Positions 20,344 to 28,739 of a DNA stretch of 64,000 bases are shown piece by piece. The position numbers and the translations under genes are program-made. The notes under the pieces were generated by a model. The model was not told where the DNA came from, searched no databases, and was given only the letters and a program-made list of their open reading frames with translations. Within the stretch, counting starts at the first letter, position 1, and every line of letters begins with the position of its first letter. The DNA lies in NCBI GenBank assembly GCA_025455885.1, contig JALOLR010000004.1:124001-188000 (forward strand), in the 5' to 3' direction. The stretch comes from Acidimicrobiales bacterium (GTDB lineage: Bacteria; Actinomycetota; Acidimicrobiia; Acidimicrobiales; Acidimicrobilacustridaceae).

Positions 20344-20371
20344 ACGCCCCGAGCCCCTGAGGCCGGGGCGT
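20344..20371 (+). terminator. Hairpin after tRNA-Asn
   Basis: ACGCCCCG at 20344-20351 pairs perfectly with CGGGGCGT at 20364-20371, an 8-bp stem seven bases after the tRNA. No T-run. Confidence 0.55.
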
Positions 20372-20504
20372 CGTCGCGTCCCGGGTCCGGGCGGTCCCTC
20401 CCGAGCGGCGAGGTGGGGTGGCGAGGTGGGGCGGAAGGGAAGTGGGGTCGGACACGAGGTGTTGGCCGTCCCCGATGCAGGGGCTCCGTAGTGTGGGGCG
20501 GCAC

Positions 20505-20580
20505 GGGGCGGTAGCTCAATGGTCAGAGCAGGCGACTCATAATCGCTCGGTCGTGGGTTCGATCCCCACCCGCCCCACCA
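20505..20580 (+). tRNA. tRNA-Met (anticodon CAT, elongator type)
   Basis: A 76-base tRNA with acceptor GGGGCGG/CCGCCCC, D arm GCTCAATGGTCAGAGC, anticodon loop CTCATAA and encoded CCA (20578-20580). The paired first acceptor base argues against initiator tRNA. A CAT anticodon could also be a lysidine-modified Ile tRNA, but the overall sequence fits elongator Met. A TAGTGT box at 20489-20494 is a candidate promoter. Confidence 0.92.
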
Positions 20581-20592
20581 TGCTGTTCGTCC

Positions 20593-20612
20593 CGACATCG
20601 GACGCGATGTCG
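20593..20612 (+). terminator. Hairpin after tRNA-Met
   Basis: CGACATCG, four-base loop, CGATGTCG: a perfect 8-bp stem 13 bases after the tRNA and before the end of the convergent protease gene. Confidence 0.5.
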
Positions 20613-20702
20613 ATCGGGCCTCGGCTCGTCCGCACTCACTCTCGCTGTGGGCCGATCGCCGGGGCGGGGGTGGGAGGAGGCGTGCCGTCGGGCGCTGACG
20701 TC

Positions 20703-22208
20703 TCAGCCCGTGAAGGCGGGGGTCGCCGGAACTGCGGCCGCAGGCGTCGTCGTCGGGGTCGTCGGTGTGGTCGGCACGGTGTTCCGGGCCACGGTGGCGA
20801 GCAGCTCGGCCACCACGTCGATGCGGAGCTCACCGAGCCCGCTCGCCAGGTCGTAGCCGATGGTGGCGTCGCAGCAGTCGACGGACTCGTAGATGCGGTT
20901 GTTGCCCTTCGTGATGTCGACGAACGCGGCGGCGTAGTCGGTCGGGTCGGCGGCGATGGCGTAGATCGCGTCGTTGAGCACCGTCGGCGGCGTCAGGCCC
21001 TCGGCCAGCAGACGGGAGCGGATCGACGCGAACGCGCCGGCGTAGAGCGGCGAGGCGAGGCTCGTGCCACCGTTGCCGAACCAGCAGTCGGCCGGGGTCT
21101 CGTTGACGCAGGAGCCGCTGGAGGCCAGGTTGAGGTAGCCCGGGTACCCCGCGAGGGCCGAGACGTCGGGGAGGCCCCGTGTCGGAAGGGTCGCCCCACC
21201 GGGCAGGTTGCCCTGAGAGGCGGGGGTCGGGAACGTCGAGAGACCCCCTCCACCAGAGGCGCAGTTCTCGCCTCCGCTGGTGGTGACATCGCCCGGGCTC
21301 TCGTTCCACACCGAACCCTCACCGAGGGGGTTCGCGTCCTCGATCTCCGTGCCGCCCACGGCGGTCGTCCATCGTGATGCTGCCGGGTACCGCATGTCCG
21401 GCCCCGCCAGCGCCGTGTCACAGACCGGGTGGTTGGAGCAGCCCGAGGGTCCTGCGTCCCCTGCGGCGTGGAAGAACCACGTCCCCGCCTCGGCGAGCGC
21501 CTGGAGGGCCGTCTCGGTGTCCTCGATCTCCGCGGTGGTCCACTGCGGCTGGCAGTCCCCGAAGCTGAGCGACACCACATCGGGCCGCCGGCCGCCGGTG
21601 TAGACCCCCGACCGAACACGGTCGAGGATGTCGGCGAGCACCTCCTGCTCGTTCTGGTCGCTCACCAGGACGTAGAGCTGATCGAGCCCGGGGGCGCCGG
21701 CGATCATGGCGTAGGCGTCGCCCTGCGCCTCACCGAAGCACCCCGGTTCGCCGGTTCCGCCGCAGGGCGAGGGCGGCAGTGGGACCGAGGCGCCGAGCAC
21801 GCCCGTCTGGGTGATCGGTGGACCGTCGACGCCGAGGCAGGCCTTCCACTGGTCCAGTGCCTCGATGTCCACGGACTGATCGAACTCGATGAGGACCGCC
21901 GTCTGGCCGCGACCGTCGTAGCCGGCGTCGAGCAGCGGTTGGATGCCGTAGCGCTCGCGCAGTGCCTGGGGGGTGAGGGAGTCGGCTACGAAGGACGGGG
22001 GTGGCGTCGTGCACTCGACGGCGGCGGGGGCCGCGGCGCCCGCACTGGGGGAGACCGGCGGTGCGATCACGGGGAGGGTCGCGGCGATCACGGCTGCGGC
22101 GAGGAGCACAGCCCATCGGCGCGTCCTGCGGCTGGCGATCCCTGACGGTTCGGCGCCGCCGCCCCGGTGCTGCCCTGCGTGAAGGCCCCGTTCCGAGCTG
22201 GACGACAT
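20703..22208 (-). CDS. Secreted sedolisin-type (S53) serine-carboxyl protease lacking a propeptide
   Basis: A 501-residue secreted protease. Residues 28-60 form a signal peptide (RRTRRWAVLLAAAVIAATL). The catalytic domain begins near residue 77 (SLTPQALRERYGI). The sedolisin triad is visible: Glu160 and Asp164 in GEAQGDAYAMIAGAPG, and Ser383 in GGTSLASPLYAG. The oxyanion Asp251 lies in AAGDAGPSG. Family members usually carry a ~180-residue activation propeptide before this point; here only a short tail exists. The C-terminus is a Thr/Pro/Ala-rich stalk ending FTG. ATG 22208 has a GGGGGA ribosome-site-like run upstream. A TACTGT box lies at 22250-22245. Confidence 0.88.
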   Translation of the reverse strand: MSSSSERGLHAGQHRGGGAEPSGIASRRTRRWAVLLAAAVIAATLPVIAPPVSPSAGAAAPAAVECTTPPPSFVADSLTPQALRERYGIQPLLDAGYDGRGQTAVLIEFDQSVDIEALDQWKACLGVDGPPITQTGVLGASVPLPPSPCGGTGEPGCFGEAQGDAYAMIAGAPGLDQLYVLVSDQNEQEVLADILDRVRSGVYTGGRRPDVVSLSFGDCQPQWTTAEIEDTETALQALAEAGTWFFHAAGDAGPSGCSNHPVCDTALAGPDMRYPAASRWTTAVGGTEIEDANPLGEGSVWNESPGDVTTSGGENCASGGGGLSTFPTPASQGNLPGGATLPTRGLPDVSALAGYPGYLNLASSGSCVNETPADCWFGNGGTSLASPLYAGAFASIRSRLLAEGLTPPTVLNDAIYAIAADPTDYAAAFVDITKGNNRIYESVDCCDATIGYDLASGLGELRIDVVAELLATVARNTVPTTPTTPTTTPAAAVPATPAFTG

Positions 22209-22419
22209 GCGTTTCCCCCTGGTGCCGAAAGCGAGCGGTCGCCGACAGTAACTCTCGTGGCGGGTGAACGTCGGCTGGCGCAGCCCGGCGAGGGCAGCCC
22301 GCCCGATGGTCCTTCCTGTGGCACTGGGGACCGACGCCCGCGCCATCGGCGCCCCCAATGGCGCTCGGTTCGTTCTTCGTCGCGCCAGCCTGTGCGCGGT
22401 GGTTGGTTCGTGGGATGAC

Positions 22420-23817
22420 TCAGCTCGTGTCCGGCGTGAACAGAGCGAGGGCGGGGTCGGGTGTGGATCGTCGGTGTGGCGGTTGGCCCGGGTCGGCCGG
22501 CGACCGACCGGCCCGGGCCCGTCGGCGCTCAGTGTCGGGGCGGCCGGCCGTCGGGGCGTCCGGGGGCCCGTCGGGGGGACGTCCGTTCCGGGGGTGGCTC
22601 TCGACGGCGCTGGCCCCGGTGGGGTGGGTGGCGAGGAGGGCGCCGTTGGGATCACCGGACAGCGCCCAACCGCCCTCGTGGACGAGGTGGTGGTGGTGCC
22701 AGCACAACATGGTGAGATTGCCCATGGTGGTGGGCGACGGCCAGTGGGCGATGTGGTGGGCGTGGAGGAACCGCGTGGCGGTGCAGTTCCCGAACCGGCA
22801 GCGTCCGTCGCGGTGCACGAGCGCGCGGCGTAGGCCGGGGCTCACGGTTCGGCTGGTGGTCCCCACGCCGACGGCGACGCCGGAGCGGTCCTGGACCACC
22901 ACTTCGATCCGGCTGTCGCACAGCAGCCGGCGGGCGGTCTCGGTGGCGAGGGGCTGGCCCGTCTCGAGTTCGGCGGTGGCACCGGGGTCGTCGTCGCAGA
23001 TGGCGGCGAGCTCGACGACGGCGACGACGGTGGCCCGGTCGGGATCGGCGTCGCCGGCGAGGGTGGCGCCGGCGAGGGCCATCAGCCCGTCGGCGCGCCG
23101 CTGATCGGGGGTCACGTTCGCATCGGTGTGGGGGGCACGTGGGGGCATGGCTCGTTCGATGGCGGTGAGGAGGCGGGCGCCTTCGTCGGTGGGGACCGAC
23201 CCCCGGAAGCGCATCTCCAGCCCGTCGATCCAGGTGTGGAAGTGCCGTGCCGCCTGCGCGGCACGGTGATCGGCGGCACCCGGGCGGCGCGTCTTGGCGG
23301 CGTGACGTGACAGCACCCCGACGGGGAGGTGGGGAGCTTGGGCGGCCCACCCGGTGTCGGTGCCGGCCACCCGAGCGAGCTCGGCGGCGGGGCGGGCCTG
23401 ATCGGCGGTCAACGACCCGCTCGCCGCGGCGTCGGCCAGCTTCGGGAGCTCCGCCAGGTCGCGACCCAGGCGCAGGCGGTCGTTCGCGGCCTTGCGACTG
23501 ATCCCGAGGTTGTTCGCCGACCAGTCGGCGGCGTCACGGGATCCGTCGACGGTGAACGCGCGCCGTTCGTCGATCACGCCGAGCACCCGGCGTTGCTGGT
23601 GCTCCAACGCCGAGATCCCCCGTTGGAGACCTTCCGCCTCCGCCCGTAGCCCGTCGCCGTCCAAGCGCTCCCACTCGAGATCATCGACCCCGAAATGGGC
23701 TCCCGCTGCGCCCAGCAGCGACTCGACCAGCGCCGCCGAACGAGCGGCGCCCGACGGCATCGACACGGCACCTGCGGACGGGCTGCTCGGCGTGGTGGTG
23801 GCTTCCCCGACGGCCAT
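22420..23817 (-). CDS. DUF222/HNH endonuclease-domain protein (13E12 family)
   Basis: A 465-residue protein of the actinobacterial DUF222-HNH family, often multicopy and sometimes called 13E12 repeat proteins. DUF222 spans roughly residues 30-300 (AADWSANNLGISRKAANDRL, then ADQARPAAELA). The C-terminal HNH nuclease motif is complete: CRFGNCTATRFLHAHHIAHW followed by NLTMLCWHHHHLVHEGGW. A Pro/Arg-rich low-complexity tail follows. The ATG at 23817 has GAGGAG eight bases upstream. It stands alone between the protease and the MFS carrier, transcribed in the same direction as both. Biological role is not established. Confidence 0.9.
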   Translation of the reverse strand: MAVGEATTTPSSPSAGAVSMPSGAARSAALVESLLGAAGAHFGVDDLEWERLDGDGLRAEAEGLQRGISALEHQQRRVLGVIDERRAFTVDGSRDAADWSANNLGISRKAANDRLRLGRDLAELPKLADAAASGSLTADQARPAAELARVAGTDTGWAAQAPHLPVGVLSRHAAKTRRPGAADHRAAQAARHFHTWIDGLEMRFRGSVPTDEGARLLTAIERAMPPRAPHTDANVTPDQRRADGLMALAGATLAGDADPDRATVVAVVELAAICDDDPGATAELETGQPLATETARRLLCDSRIEVVVQDRSGVAVGVGTTSRTVSPGLRRALVHRDGRCRFGNCTATRFLHAHHIAHWPSPTTMGNLTMLCWHHHHLVHEGGWALSGDPNGALLATHPTGASAVESHPRNGRPPDGPPDAPTAGRPDTERRRARAGRSPADPGQPPHRRSTPDPALALFTPDTS

Positions 23818-23897
23818 GGCCGTGCTCCTCGATCTCCGACGATCAACAGGCGGGCACCGGCAGTGGGCGGCGCCGAGAGGGGAAGTGATCGAACTCT

Positions 23898-23910
23898 AGT
23901 ACGTCGTACT
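23898..23910. promoter_or_regulatory. Palindromic operator within the DUF222/HNH promoter
   Basis: AGTACGTCGTACT is a perfect 13-bp palindrome. On the minus strand it overlaps a promoter with TTGCGA, a 17-bp spacer and TAGAGT, so a bound protein would block transcription of the HNH gene. The surrounding stretch is visibly lower in GC than the genes on either side. Confidence 0.5.
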
Positions 23911-24026
23911 GATGTTCGCAACCTCCTTCTCGGAGGGACGACTGGGGAGCTCGGGGGACCGCGGGTCGCGGGTCCGAGAGCACGGCACGGCGGTGGATCG
24001 GATCGTGGTGAACTTCGACCCGGCCT

Positions 24027-25439
24027 TCACCCCGCCCGGCTGAGCGCCGCGGTCGAGGCGCTCGAGCGCAGGGTGAGGGTCACGATCGCCGCCGCCAGCG
24101 AGCCGGCGGCCATGAGGCCCACCGTGGCCGACAGACCGATCCATCCCTGCAGGACCGGGAACAGCAGCGTCACCACCACCGCGCCCGCCTTGCCGGCCGC
24201 CGCGCCGAACCCGGCGCCCGTGGCGCGGATGCGCGTCGGGAAGACCACGGCCGGCATCAGGAACGTCGTCGAGTTCGGCCCCAGGTTCTGGAAGAAGTTC
24301 GAGATGGCGAAGCCCGCGAAGGCCAGCAGGAAGTAGTCGTCGGCCCCGCCCGGCAAGCCCGCAGCCAATGCGAGCATGCCGAGCCCGACGGTCATGGCGA
24401 GGAAGCCGGTGACCTGGAGCCGGATGAAGCCCACCCGGTTGATCAACACGAGCGCCCCGACGAACCCGGCCACGAGGAACAGGTCGGCGAACGCCGTCCC
24501 CCGCAGCGAGCTGATCTCGTGGCCGATGAACGAGTCGGTGTCGGTCACGATGATCGCCGCCAGGATCGTCGGCGTGAACACCCCGATGCCGTACACGACG
24601 ATGTCCATGAGGAACCAGGGGACGCTCGTCAGCGCGGTCCGGCGGCGGAACGTCTCGGTGAAGAGGGTGCGCCACCCGGCCGGCTCCCGCTCGGGTCGGG
24701 GGGCGGCGTCGGCGGCGTTGGCGACGCCGGCGGACGTGACGGTGCGACCGAGGAAGCGGGACACGACGCGCAGCGCCTCCGGGCGCGAGCCCTGGTCGAA
24801 CAGCCAACGAGGGCTCTCGGGGACACCGATCCGGGCCACGACGATCGCGCCGGCGAGCACCGCCCCGGCCCCGAAGATCCACCGCCAGGCCGACACCGAC
24901 TCGGTGGCGTTGACCACCACGAGTCCGAGGGCGACGCCGATCAGCGAGCCGACGGCCTGGAAGCTGATCACCCCGACGAGCATGCGGTTGCGGTGCCGCC
25001 TCGGGGCGATCTCGGCCGCGTAGCTGGAGCTGAGCGGGTAGTCCGCCCCGATGGCGACCCCGAGCAGGAACCGGAAGGCGATGAGGGACCAGGCGTCCCA
25101 GGCGAACGCCGACGCCAGGGCGAACACGACGAACATGATCAGGTCGACGGTGAACAGGAGTCGGCGGCCGAGCCGGTCCGAGAGCGGGCCCGCCACCAGC
25201 GCCCCCACCACCGAGCCGGCCACCGCAGCCGAGGCGATCAGTCCCTGTTGCAGGGTGGTGGTGTCGAGGTCCCTGGCGATCAGCGGGAGGCACACGCCGA
25301 CCACGAAGAAGTCGAAGCCGTCGAGCATCACGCCGAGAGCCGCCACCAGCCACACCCGGATGTGGAGCCGGGTCAGCGGCGCCTCGTCGAGCAGCTCGTC
25401 GACGGTCGCCACGCCGGGGAGTGTGGCCGGTGACGGCAT
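24027..25439 (-). CDS. MFS transporter, sugar/aromatic-acid porter type
   Basis: A 470-residue major facilitator protein with about 12 hydrophobic segments. The loop 2-3 motif is GPLSDRLGRRLL. The segment RFLLGVAIGADYPLSSSYAAE followed by RRHRNR, and PESPRWLFDQG in the central loop, are typical of the metabolite:proton and sugar porter groups. The substrate cannot be told from sequence. The ATG at 25439 has no clear ribosome-binding site. It diverges from the lipoprotein gene over 96 bp. The gene is not obviously linked to the catabolic island further right. Confidence 0.9.
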   Translation of the reverse strand: MPSPATLPGVATVDELLDEAPLTRLHIRVWLVAALGVMLDGFDFFVVGVCLPLIARDLDTTTLQQGLIASAAVAGSVVGALVAGPLSDRLGRRLLFTVDLIMFVVFALASAFAWDAWSLIAFRFLLGVAIGADYPLSSSYAAEIAPRRHRNRMLVGVISFQAVGSLIGVALGLVVVNATESVSAWRWIFGAGAVLAGAIVVARIGVPESPRWLFDQGSRPEALRVVSRFLGRTVTSAGVANAADAAPRPEREPAGWRTLFTETFRRRTALTSVPWFLMDIVVYGIGVFTPTILAAIIVTDTDSFIGHEISSLRGTAFADLFLVAGFVGALVLINRVGFIRLQVTGFLAMTVGLGMLALAAGLPGGADDYFLLAFAGFAISNFFQNLGPNSTTFLMPAVVFPTRIRATGAGFGAAAGKAGAVVVTLLFPVLQGWIGLSATVGLMAAGSLAAAIVTLTLRSSASTAALSRAG

Positions 25440-25500
25440 CGACAGGATCGGTGCTCGGTGACGAAGGGCTGAATCCTCGATGAACAGTTCCAGATCCCCC

Positions 25501-25529
25501 TTGACTCCGATAGCCGAGAAACGGATTTT
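25501..25529 (+). promoter_or_regulatory. Promoter of the 25.5-kb lipoprotein gene
   Basis: TTGACT, a 17-bp spacer, GATTTT, then six bases and ATG 25536. This has the best -35 box in the window and again places the start codon at the expected transcription start. Confidence 0.65.
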
Positions 25530-25535
25530 CCTCCC

Positions 25536-26195
25536 ATGCGGCGAACACTTCTCCCGACCCTCGTGGTACTCGTGATGCTGGCGTCCTGTGGCTCGGACTC
25601 CGGGACGGCCACCCCAACCCCCGGAGACACCACCCCGACCTCGCAGCCGCCCGGCTCGGCCTCACCGGAGTTCTGTGACGCGTACAACTCGTTCGCCCAG
25701 GCCCCGACCGGCCTCATCATCGCCAACGACGTCGGAGGGGTCATCGGATTCTTCCAGGATCGCGCCGGCGCGATGCTCGACGTCGCTCCTGACGAGGTCA
25801 CCGCAGCATTGGAGGAGATCATCGCCTACGACGCCACCGGCGTGACCGACCTCGCCGCCGCCGAATCGGCGTTGGAGCAGCCCCTCGAGGTGGTCCGGAC
25901 GTTCGGCACCACCAACTGCCCGCGGCAGCGCGTTGTCGAGCCGACCTTCACCTTCGACCGCGGCGAGGGCAGCGGGCAGAGCAGCGTCTTCTTCGTGACC
26001 GGGGAGTGCCCCGATGGGTCGTTCCCCTCCGATGTGAGCTGGACGAATCCGCTCGCCCGCTCCGAGACGACAGCGCTCGATCTCGGAGGGGGCTCCTACT
26101 CCCTGGCGATCCCGTTGCAGGACGGTGCTGATCCCAACTCTCCGGCCGTCCTGGCGGAGACCGGCATCCCCGACACTGTCTTCGGCACCTGCTGA
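25536..26195 (+). CDS. Secreted lipoprotein of unknown function
   Basis: A 219-residue lipoprotein. The signal peptide is MRRTLLPTLVVLVMLASCGS with the lipobox LASC, so Cys18 should be lipidated at the outer face of the membrane. A Thr/Pro/Ser-rich linker of about 30 residues follows, then a helical domain containing DAYNSFAQAPTGL and a second half with TFTFDRGEG and a probable disulphide pair. No enzymatic motif recognised. Monocistronic and convergent with the protease remnant. Confidence 0.82.
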   Translation: MRRTLLPTLVVLVMLASCGSDSGTATPTPGDTTPTSQPPGSASPEFCDAYNSFAQAPTGLIIANDVGGVIGFFQDRAGAMLDVAPDEVTAALEEIIAYDATGVTDLAAAESALEQPLEVVRTFGTTNCPRQRVVEPTFTFDRGEGSGQSSVFFVTGECPDGSFPSDVSWTNPLARSETTALDLGGGSYSLAIPLQDGADPNSPAVLAETGIPDTVFGTC

Positions 26196-26235
26196 CGGCG
26201 AACCCCGTCGGTCAGGACGGGCGCCCCGCGGCCGC

Positions 26236-26514
26236 TCAGCCGGTGAACCCGGGCGTCACGACGACCGCGGCGGCCGGAGGCGCCGTGGTCGGCGGCGCCA
26301 CCGGCACCGTGTTCCGCGCGGCGACGAGCAGGCCGGCCGTCACGTCGATGTGCACCTCCCCGAGCCCGCCGGCGGGGTGGTAGCCCTCGCCGGTGTCACA
26401 GCCGTCGACCGACTTGTAGATGCGGTTGTTCACCTCCGTGACGTCCACGAACGCAGTCGCGTCGCGGGCCGGGTCGGCGGCGACGGCGTAGAGGGCGTCG
26501 TTCGGCATGGTCAC
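26236..26514 (-). pseudogene. C-terminal remnant of a second sedolisin protease
   Basis: The 92-residue frame matches, block by block, the last ~92 residues of the full sedolisin at 20703-22208: NDALYAVAADP versus NDAIYAIAADP, NNRIYKSVD versus NNRIYESVD, GGLGEVHIDV versus SGLGELRIDV, ARNTVP in both, and the same FTG terminus after a Pro/Ala/Thr stalk. No signal peptide, Glu/Asp pair or catalytic Ser is present. Its GTG overlaps the acyltransferase stop (GTGA), so homology stops exactly at that gene. It is best read as debris of a duplicated protease cut by a rearrangement; expression as a small coupled protein is possible. Confidence 0.8.
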
Positions 26515-28643
26515 GACGACATGATCACCGCGCCCGGCTCGGTCGGCTCGTCGCGGGCGATGCTCTCGAGCAGCGGCCCGAGCCAGTCCCCGAGCGGTCG
26601 GCCGGACGTCCTCGTCCAGTGGATCCCGTCGGGTCGCTCGGTGAGGTCGAGCTCACCCTGAGGTCGTGCCGCCATGTGCCCGGCGAGGTCGACGACCCGT
26701 GAACGCGGGCGGGTGGCGGCCACCTCGACGAAGAGCTCGTTCAGGCGTGCCATGCGGGCGGGGTCGGACTCGGGGAACGGGCCCGGGAGCTGCTCGGTGA
26801 TGCCGCTGCGGATGGCCGGATGGGTGAGCAGGACCACGGTGGAGCCCTGGCCCTGGAGGACGTCGATGGCGTAGGTGATCTCCTGGCGCATGAACCGGTC
26901 GTAGACCGGGTCGCCGAGGGTCCGCCACTGGTCGTCGCCAGGGAGCTTGCGGTCGACGACGTCCCAGGTCCCGGCCATGAGCACCACGACGTGCGGTCGC
27001 TTCGCGGCGAGGTGCGCGGCCCAGGTGTCGCGCATCTGGTTGCAGCCCTCGGAGATCTCGGTCTCGCGCTCGACGAACCTCCACGAGCCCCCGCGACCGG
27101 TGCCGCAACCCAGCTCGGCGTTGTTCCAGACGAGGGTGTTGCCCGTGCTCTGCGACCAGCCCTGGATCCCCAGACCGAGCGAGGCCATGACCGAATCGCC
27201 GACGAGGAGCACCCGCAGCTTCTCGCCGGGGCGTTGTATCGGAGGGTCGGGCAACGGCGGTGCGGGGCTCGTCCCGTCGGGCAGGGGCGCGGGAGGTGTC
27301 GTGGCCGGCACGGTGGCGGGAACGGTGGGCGCACTCGCTTCGGCCGCGACGAACTCCGGGATCTCCGGCTGCTCCTCGGCGGCGAAGGAGATCCGGTCGT
27401 CCAACGGTGTCGGCGTCGCGACGCGGATGATCCCCAGCAGGACGAGGGCCACGGCGACGGGCGCCACGACGAACGGATGCCACCCCCGAACCAGGCGGCC
27501 CGCCCGGATGGGCTCCTCGATCAGGCGATAGGAGAGCACCGCAGCCCCGAGGGTCACGCCCATGCGCAGCCCGAACAGCGGCACCTCCGAGAGCCCCGTG
27601 CGGGCCGGGGTGAGCCACAAGAAGATGGGCCAGTGGTACAGGTAGGCCCCGTAGGAGATCCGACCCAGCCACCGCAGCCCGGTGGTGGAGAACATCCGCC
27701 GAAGTGGGCCGGCCTCCACCGCCGCCACGATGAGTAGCGTCGACAAGAGGGCGTAGCCGGCGAGGCCACCTCGATACAGCCAGGCGTCGGTCTGCGCGGC
27801 GGTGTGCCACAACCAGACGACAGCGATCGAGGCGATGGCCCCGGCAACGGTCACGGCGATCGTCGCCCGCCCGTGGTCGAGGGCGCGACGCGTGACGGGG
27901 AGGGCCACCACGATGGCCAGCAGCGCTCCGAGGAGGAGCTCCGCCGCCCGCGAGAAGGTGTTGTAGTAAGCGGCATCGATGCTGGACTCGGCCAAGGACG
28001 CGGTGAGGGCGACCGAGGCCACCGTGCCGATCGCGAGCAGGCCTGCGAGGAGCCGACGTGAGCCCTTGGCGAGGGCCAGGCATCCGGCCACCACCAGCGG
28101 GAACACGAGGTAGAACTGCTCCTCGATGGCCAGCGACCAGAAGTGCAGCACGGGCGACGGCGCCGCGAACAGCTCGGCGTACGACGCACCGTCGGCGATG
28201 AAGCGCCAGTTGGCCACGTAGAGGAGCGAGGCGATCATGTCGCCCCGGAGGTCCACCATCTGCGCGGGCGTGGCGACGGTGGCCGCGAACACCAGCACGC
28301 CCACGAGGCAGACGAGTGCCGCCGGCATGAGCCGACGGAAGCGACGTGCCCAGAAGCGCTTCAGCGCGACGGATCCGGTGCGGTGACGCTCGTGCAGCAG
28401 CAGCGTCGAGATCAGGAAGCCGGAGAGGGTGAAGAAGGTCGACACCCCGAGGAAGCCCCCGGAGGCCCACGAGAACCCACCGTGGAAGACCAGGACGGCC
28501 AGGACGGCGGCTCCACGCATCCCCTCGAGACCGGGCTGGAAGGCGAAGCCGCCGTGGGCTCCCGGTCCGGTCGGTGCGAGCGGGGGGCTCGAGCGCGGGG
28601 CCGACGACGCTGCACCGAGCTCGCTGAGGCTCGTGGTGGACAC
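26511..28643 (-). CDS. OafA/YrhL-type acyltransferase with C-terminal SGNH domain
   Basis: A 710-residue membrane O-acyltransferase that probably modifies a cell-surface glycan. The N-terminal acyltransferase-3 domain (residues ~50-410) has PGLEGMRGAAVLAVLVFHGG with the catalytic His, FFTLSGFLISTLLL, and FWSLAIEEQFYLVFP, with about ten membrane segments. After a Pro/Ala-rich linker an SGNH hydrolase-like domain follows: VLLVGDSVMASLG, an Asn/Gly block, and the terminal DGIHWTRTSGRPLG with Asp and His. The GTG at 28643 is placed by a TACTCT box six bases upstream. The stop overlaps the start of the protease remnant. Confidence 0.92.
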   Translation of the reverse strand: MSTTSLSELGAASSAPRSSPPLAPTGPGAHGGFAFQPGLEGMRGAAVLAVLVFHGGFSWASGGFLGVSTFFTLSGFLISTLLLHERHRTGSVALKRFWARRFRRLMPAALVCLVGVLVFAATVATPAQMVDLRGDMIASLLYVANWRFIADGASYAELFAAPSPVLHFWSLAIEEQFYLVFPLVVAGCLALAKGSRRLLAGLLAIGTVASVALTASLAESSIDAAYYNTFSRAAELLLGALLAIVVALPVTRRALDHGRATIAVTVAGAIASIAVVWLWHTAAQTDAWLYRGGLAGYALLSTLLIVAAVEAGPLRRMFSTTGLRWLGRISYGAYLYHWPIFLWLTPARTGLSEVPLFGLRMGVTLGAAVLSYRLIEEPIRAGRLVRGWHPFVVAPVAVALVLLGIIRVATPTPLDDRISFAAEEQPEIPEFVAAEASAPTVPATVPATTPPAPLPDGTSPAPPLPDPPIQRPGEKLRVLLVGDSVMASLGLGIQGWSQSTGNTLVWNNAELGCGTGRGGSWRFVERETEISEGCNQMRDTWAAHLAAKRPHVVVLMAGTWDVVDRKLPGDDQWRTLGDPVYDRFMRQEITYAIDVLQGQGSTVVLLTHPAIRSGITEQLPGPFPESDPARMARLNELFVEVAATRPRSRVVDLAGHMAARPQGELDLTERPDGIHWTRTSGRPLGDWLGPLLESIARDEPTEPGAVIMSS

Positions 28644-28649
28644 CGCAGG

Positions 28650-28655
28650 AGAGTA
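28650..28655 (-). promoter_or_regulatory. -10 box of the acyltransferase gene, leaderless spacing
   Basis: TACTCT on the minus strand, six bases, then GTG at 28643. This places the start 28 codons inside the longest frame, removing an Arg-rich extension. Confidence 0.55.
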
Positions 28656-28739
28656 CCGGCGCCTACGGCGAGGTACCGGCGCAGCCCCCGTCGGCCGGTG
28701 CTCCGCCGGGCCGGTCACGGCGGGCACCGGACCGGTAGC

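Noticed and set aside
20112-20360. An 82-codon frame as an independent gene
   Set aside because: Its second half is the translation of tRNA-Asn, and its first half is the displaced C-terminus of the frameshifted HTH gene.
20341-20504. A further RNA gene between tRNA-Asn and tRNA-Met
   Set aside because: The gap contains a terminator-like hairpin and a short GGCGAGGTGGGG direct repeat but no tRNA-like or other recognisable RNA structure.
20265-20580. tRNA genes as integration sites of a mobile element
   Set aside because: No integrase gene, no direct repeat of a tRNA 3' end and no phage or plasmid genes were seen nearby.
25478-25492. GAACTGTTC near the MFS gene start as a seventh operator
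   Set aside because: The half-sites are one base apart rather than three, so it does not fit the consensus geometry.
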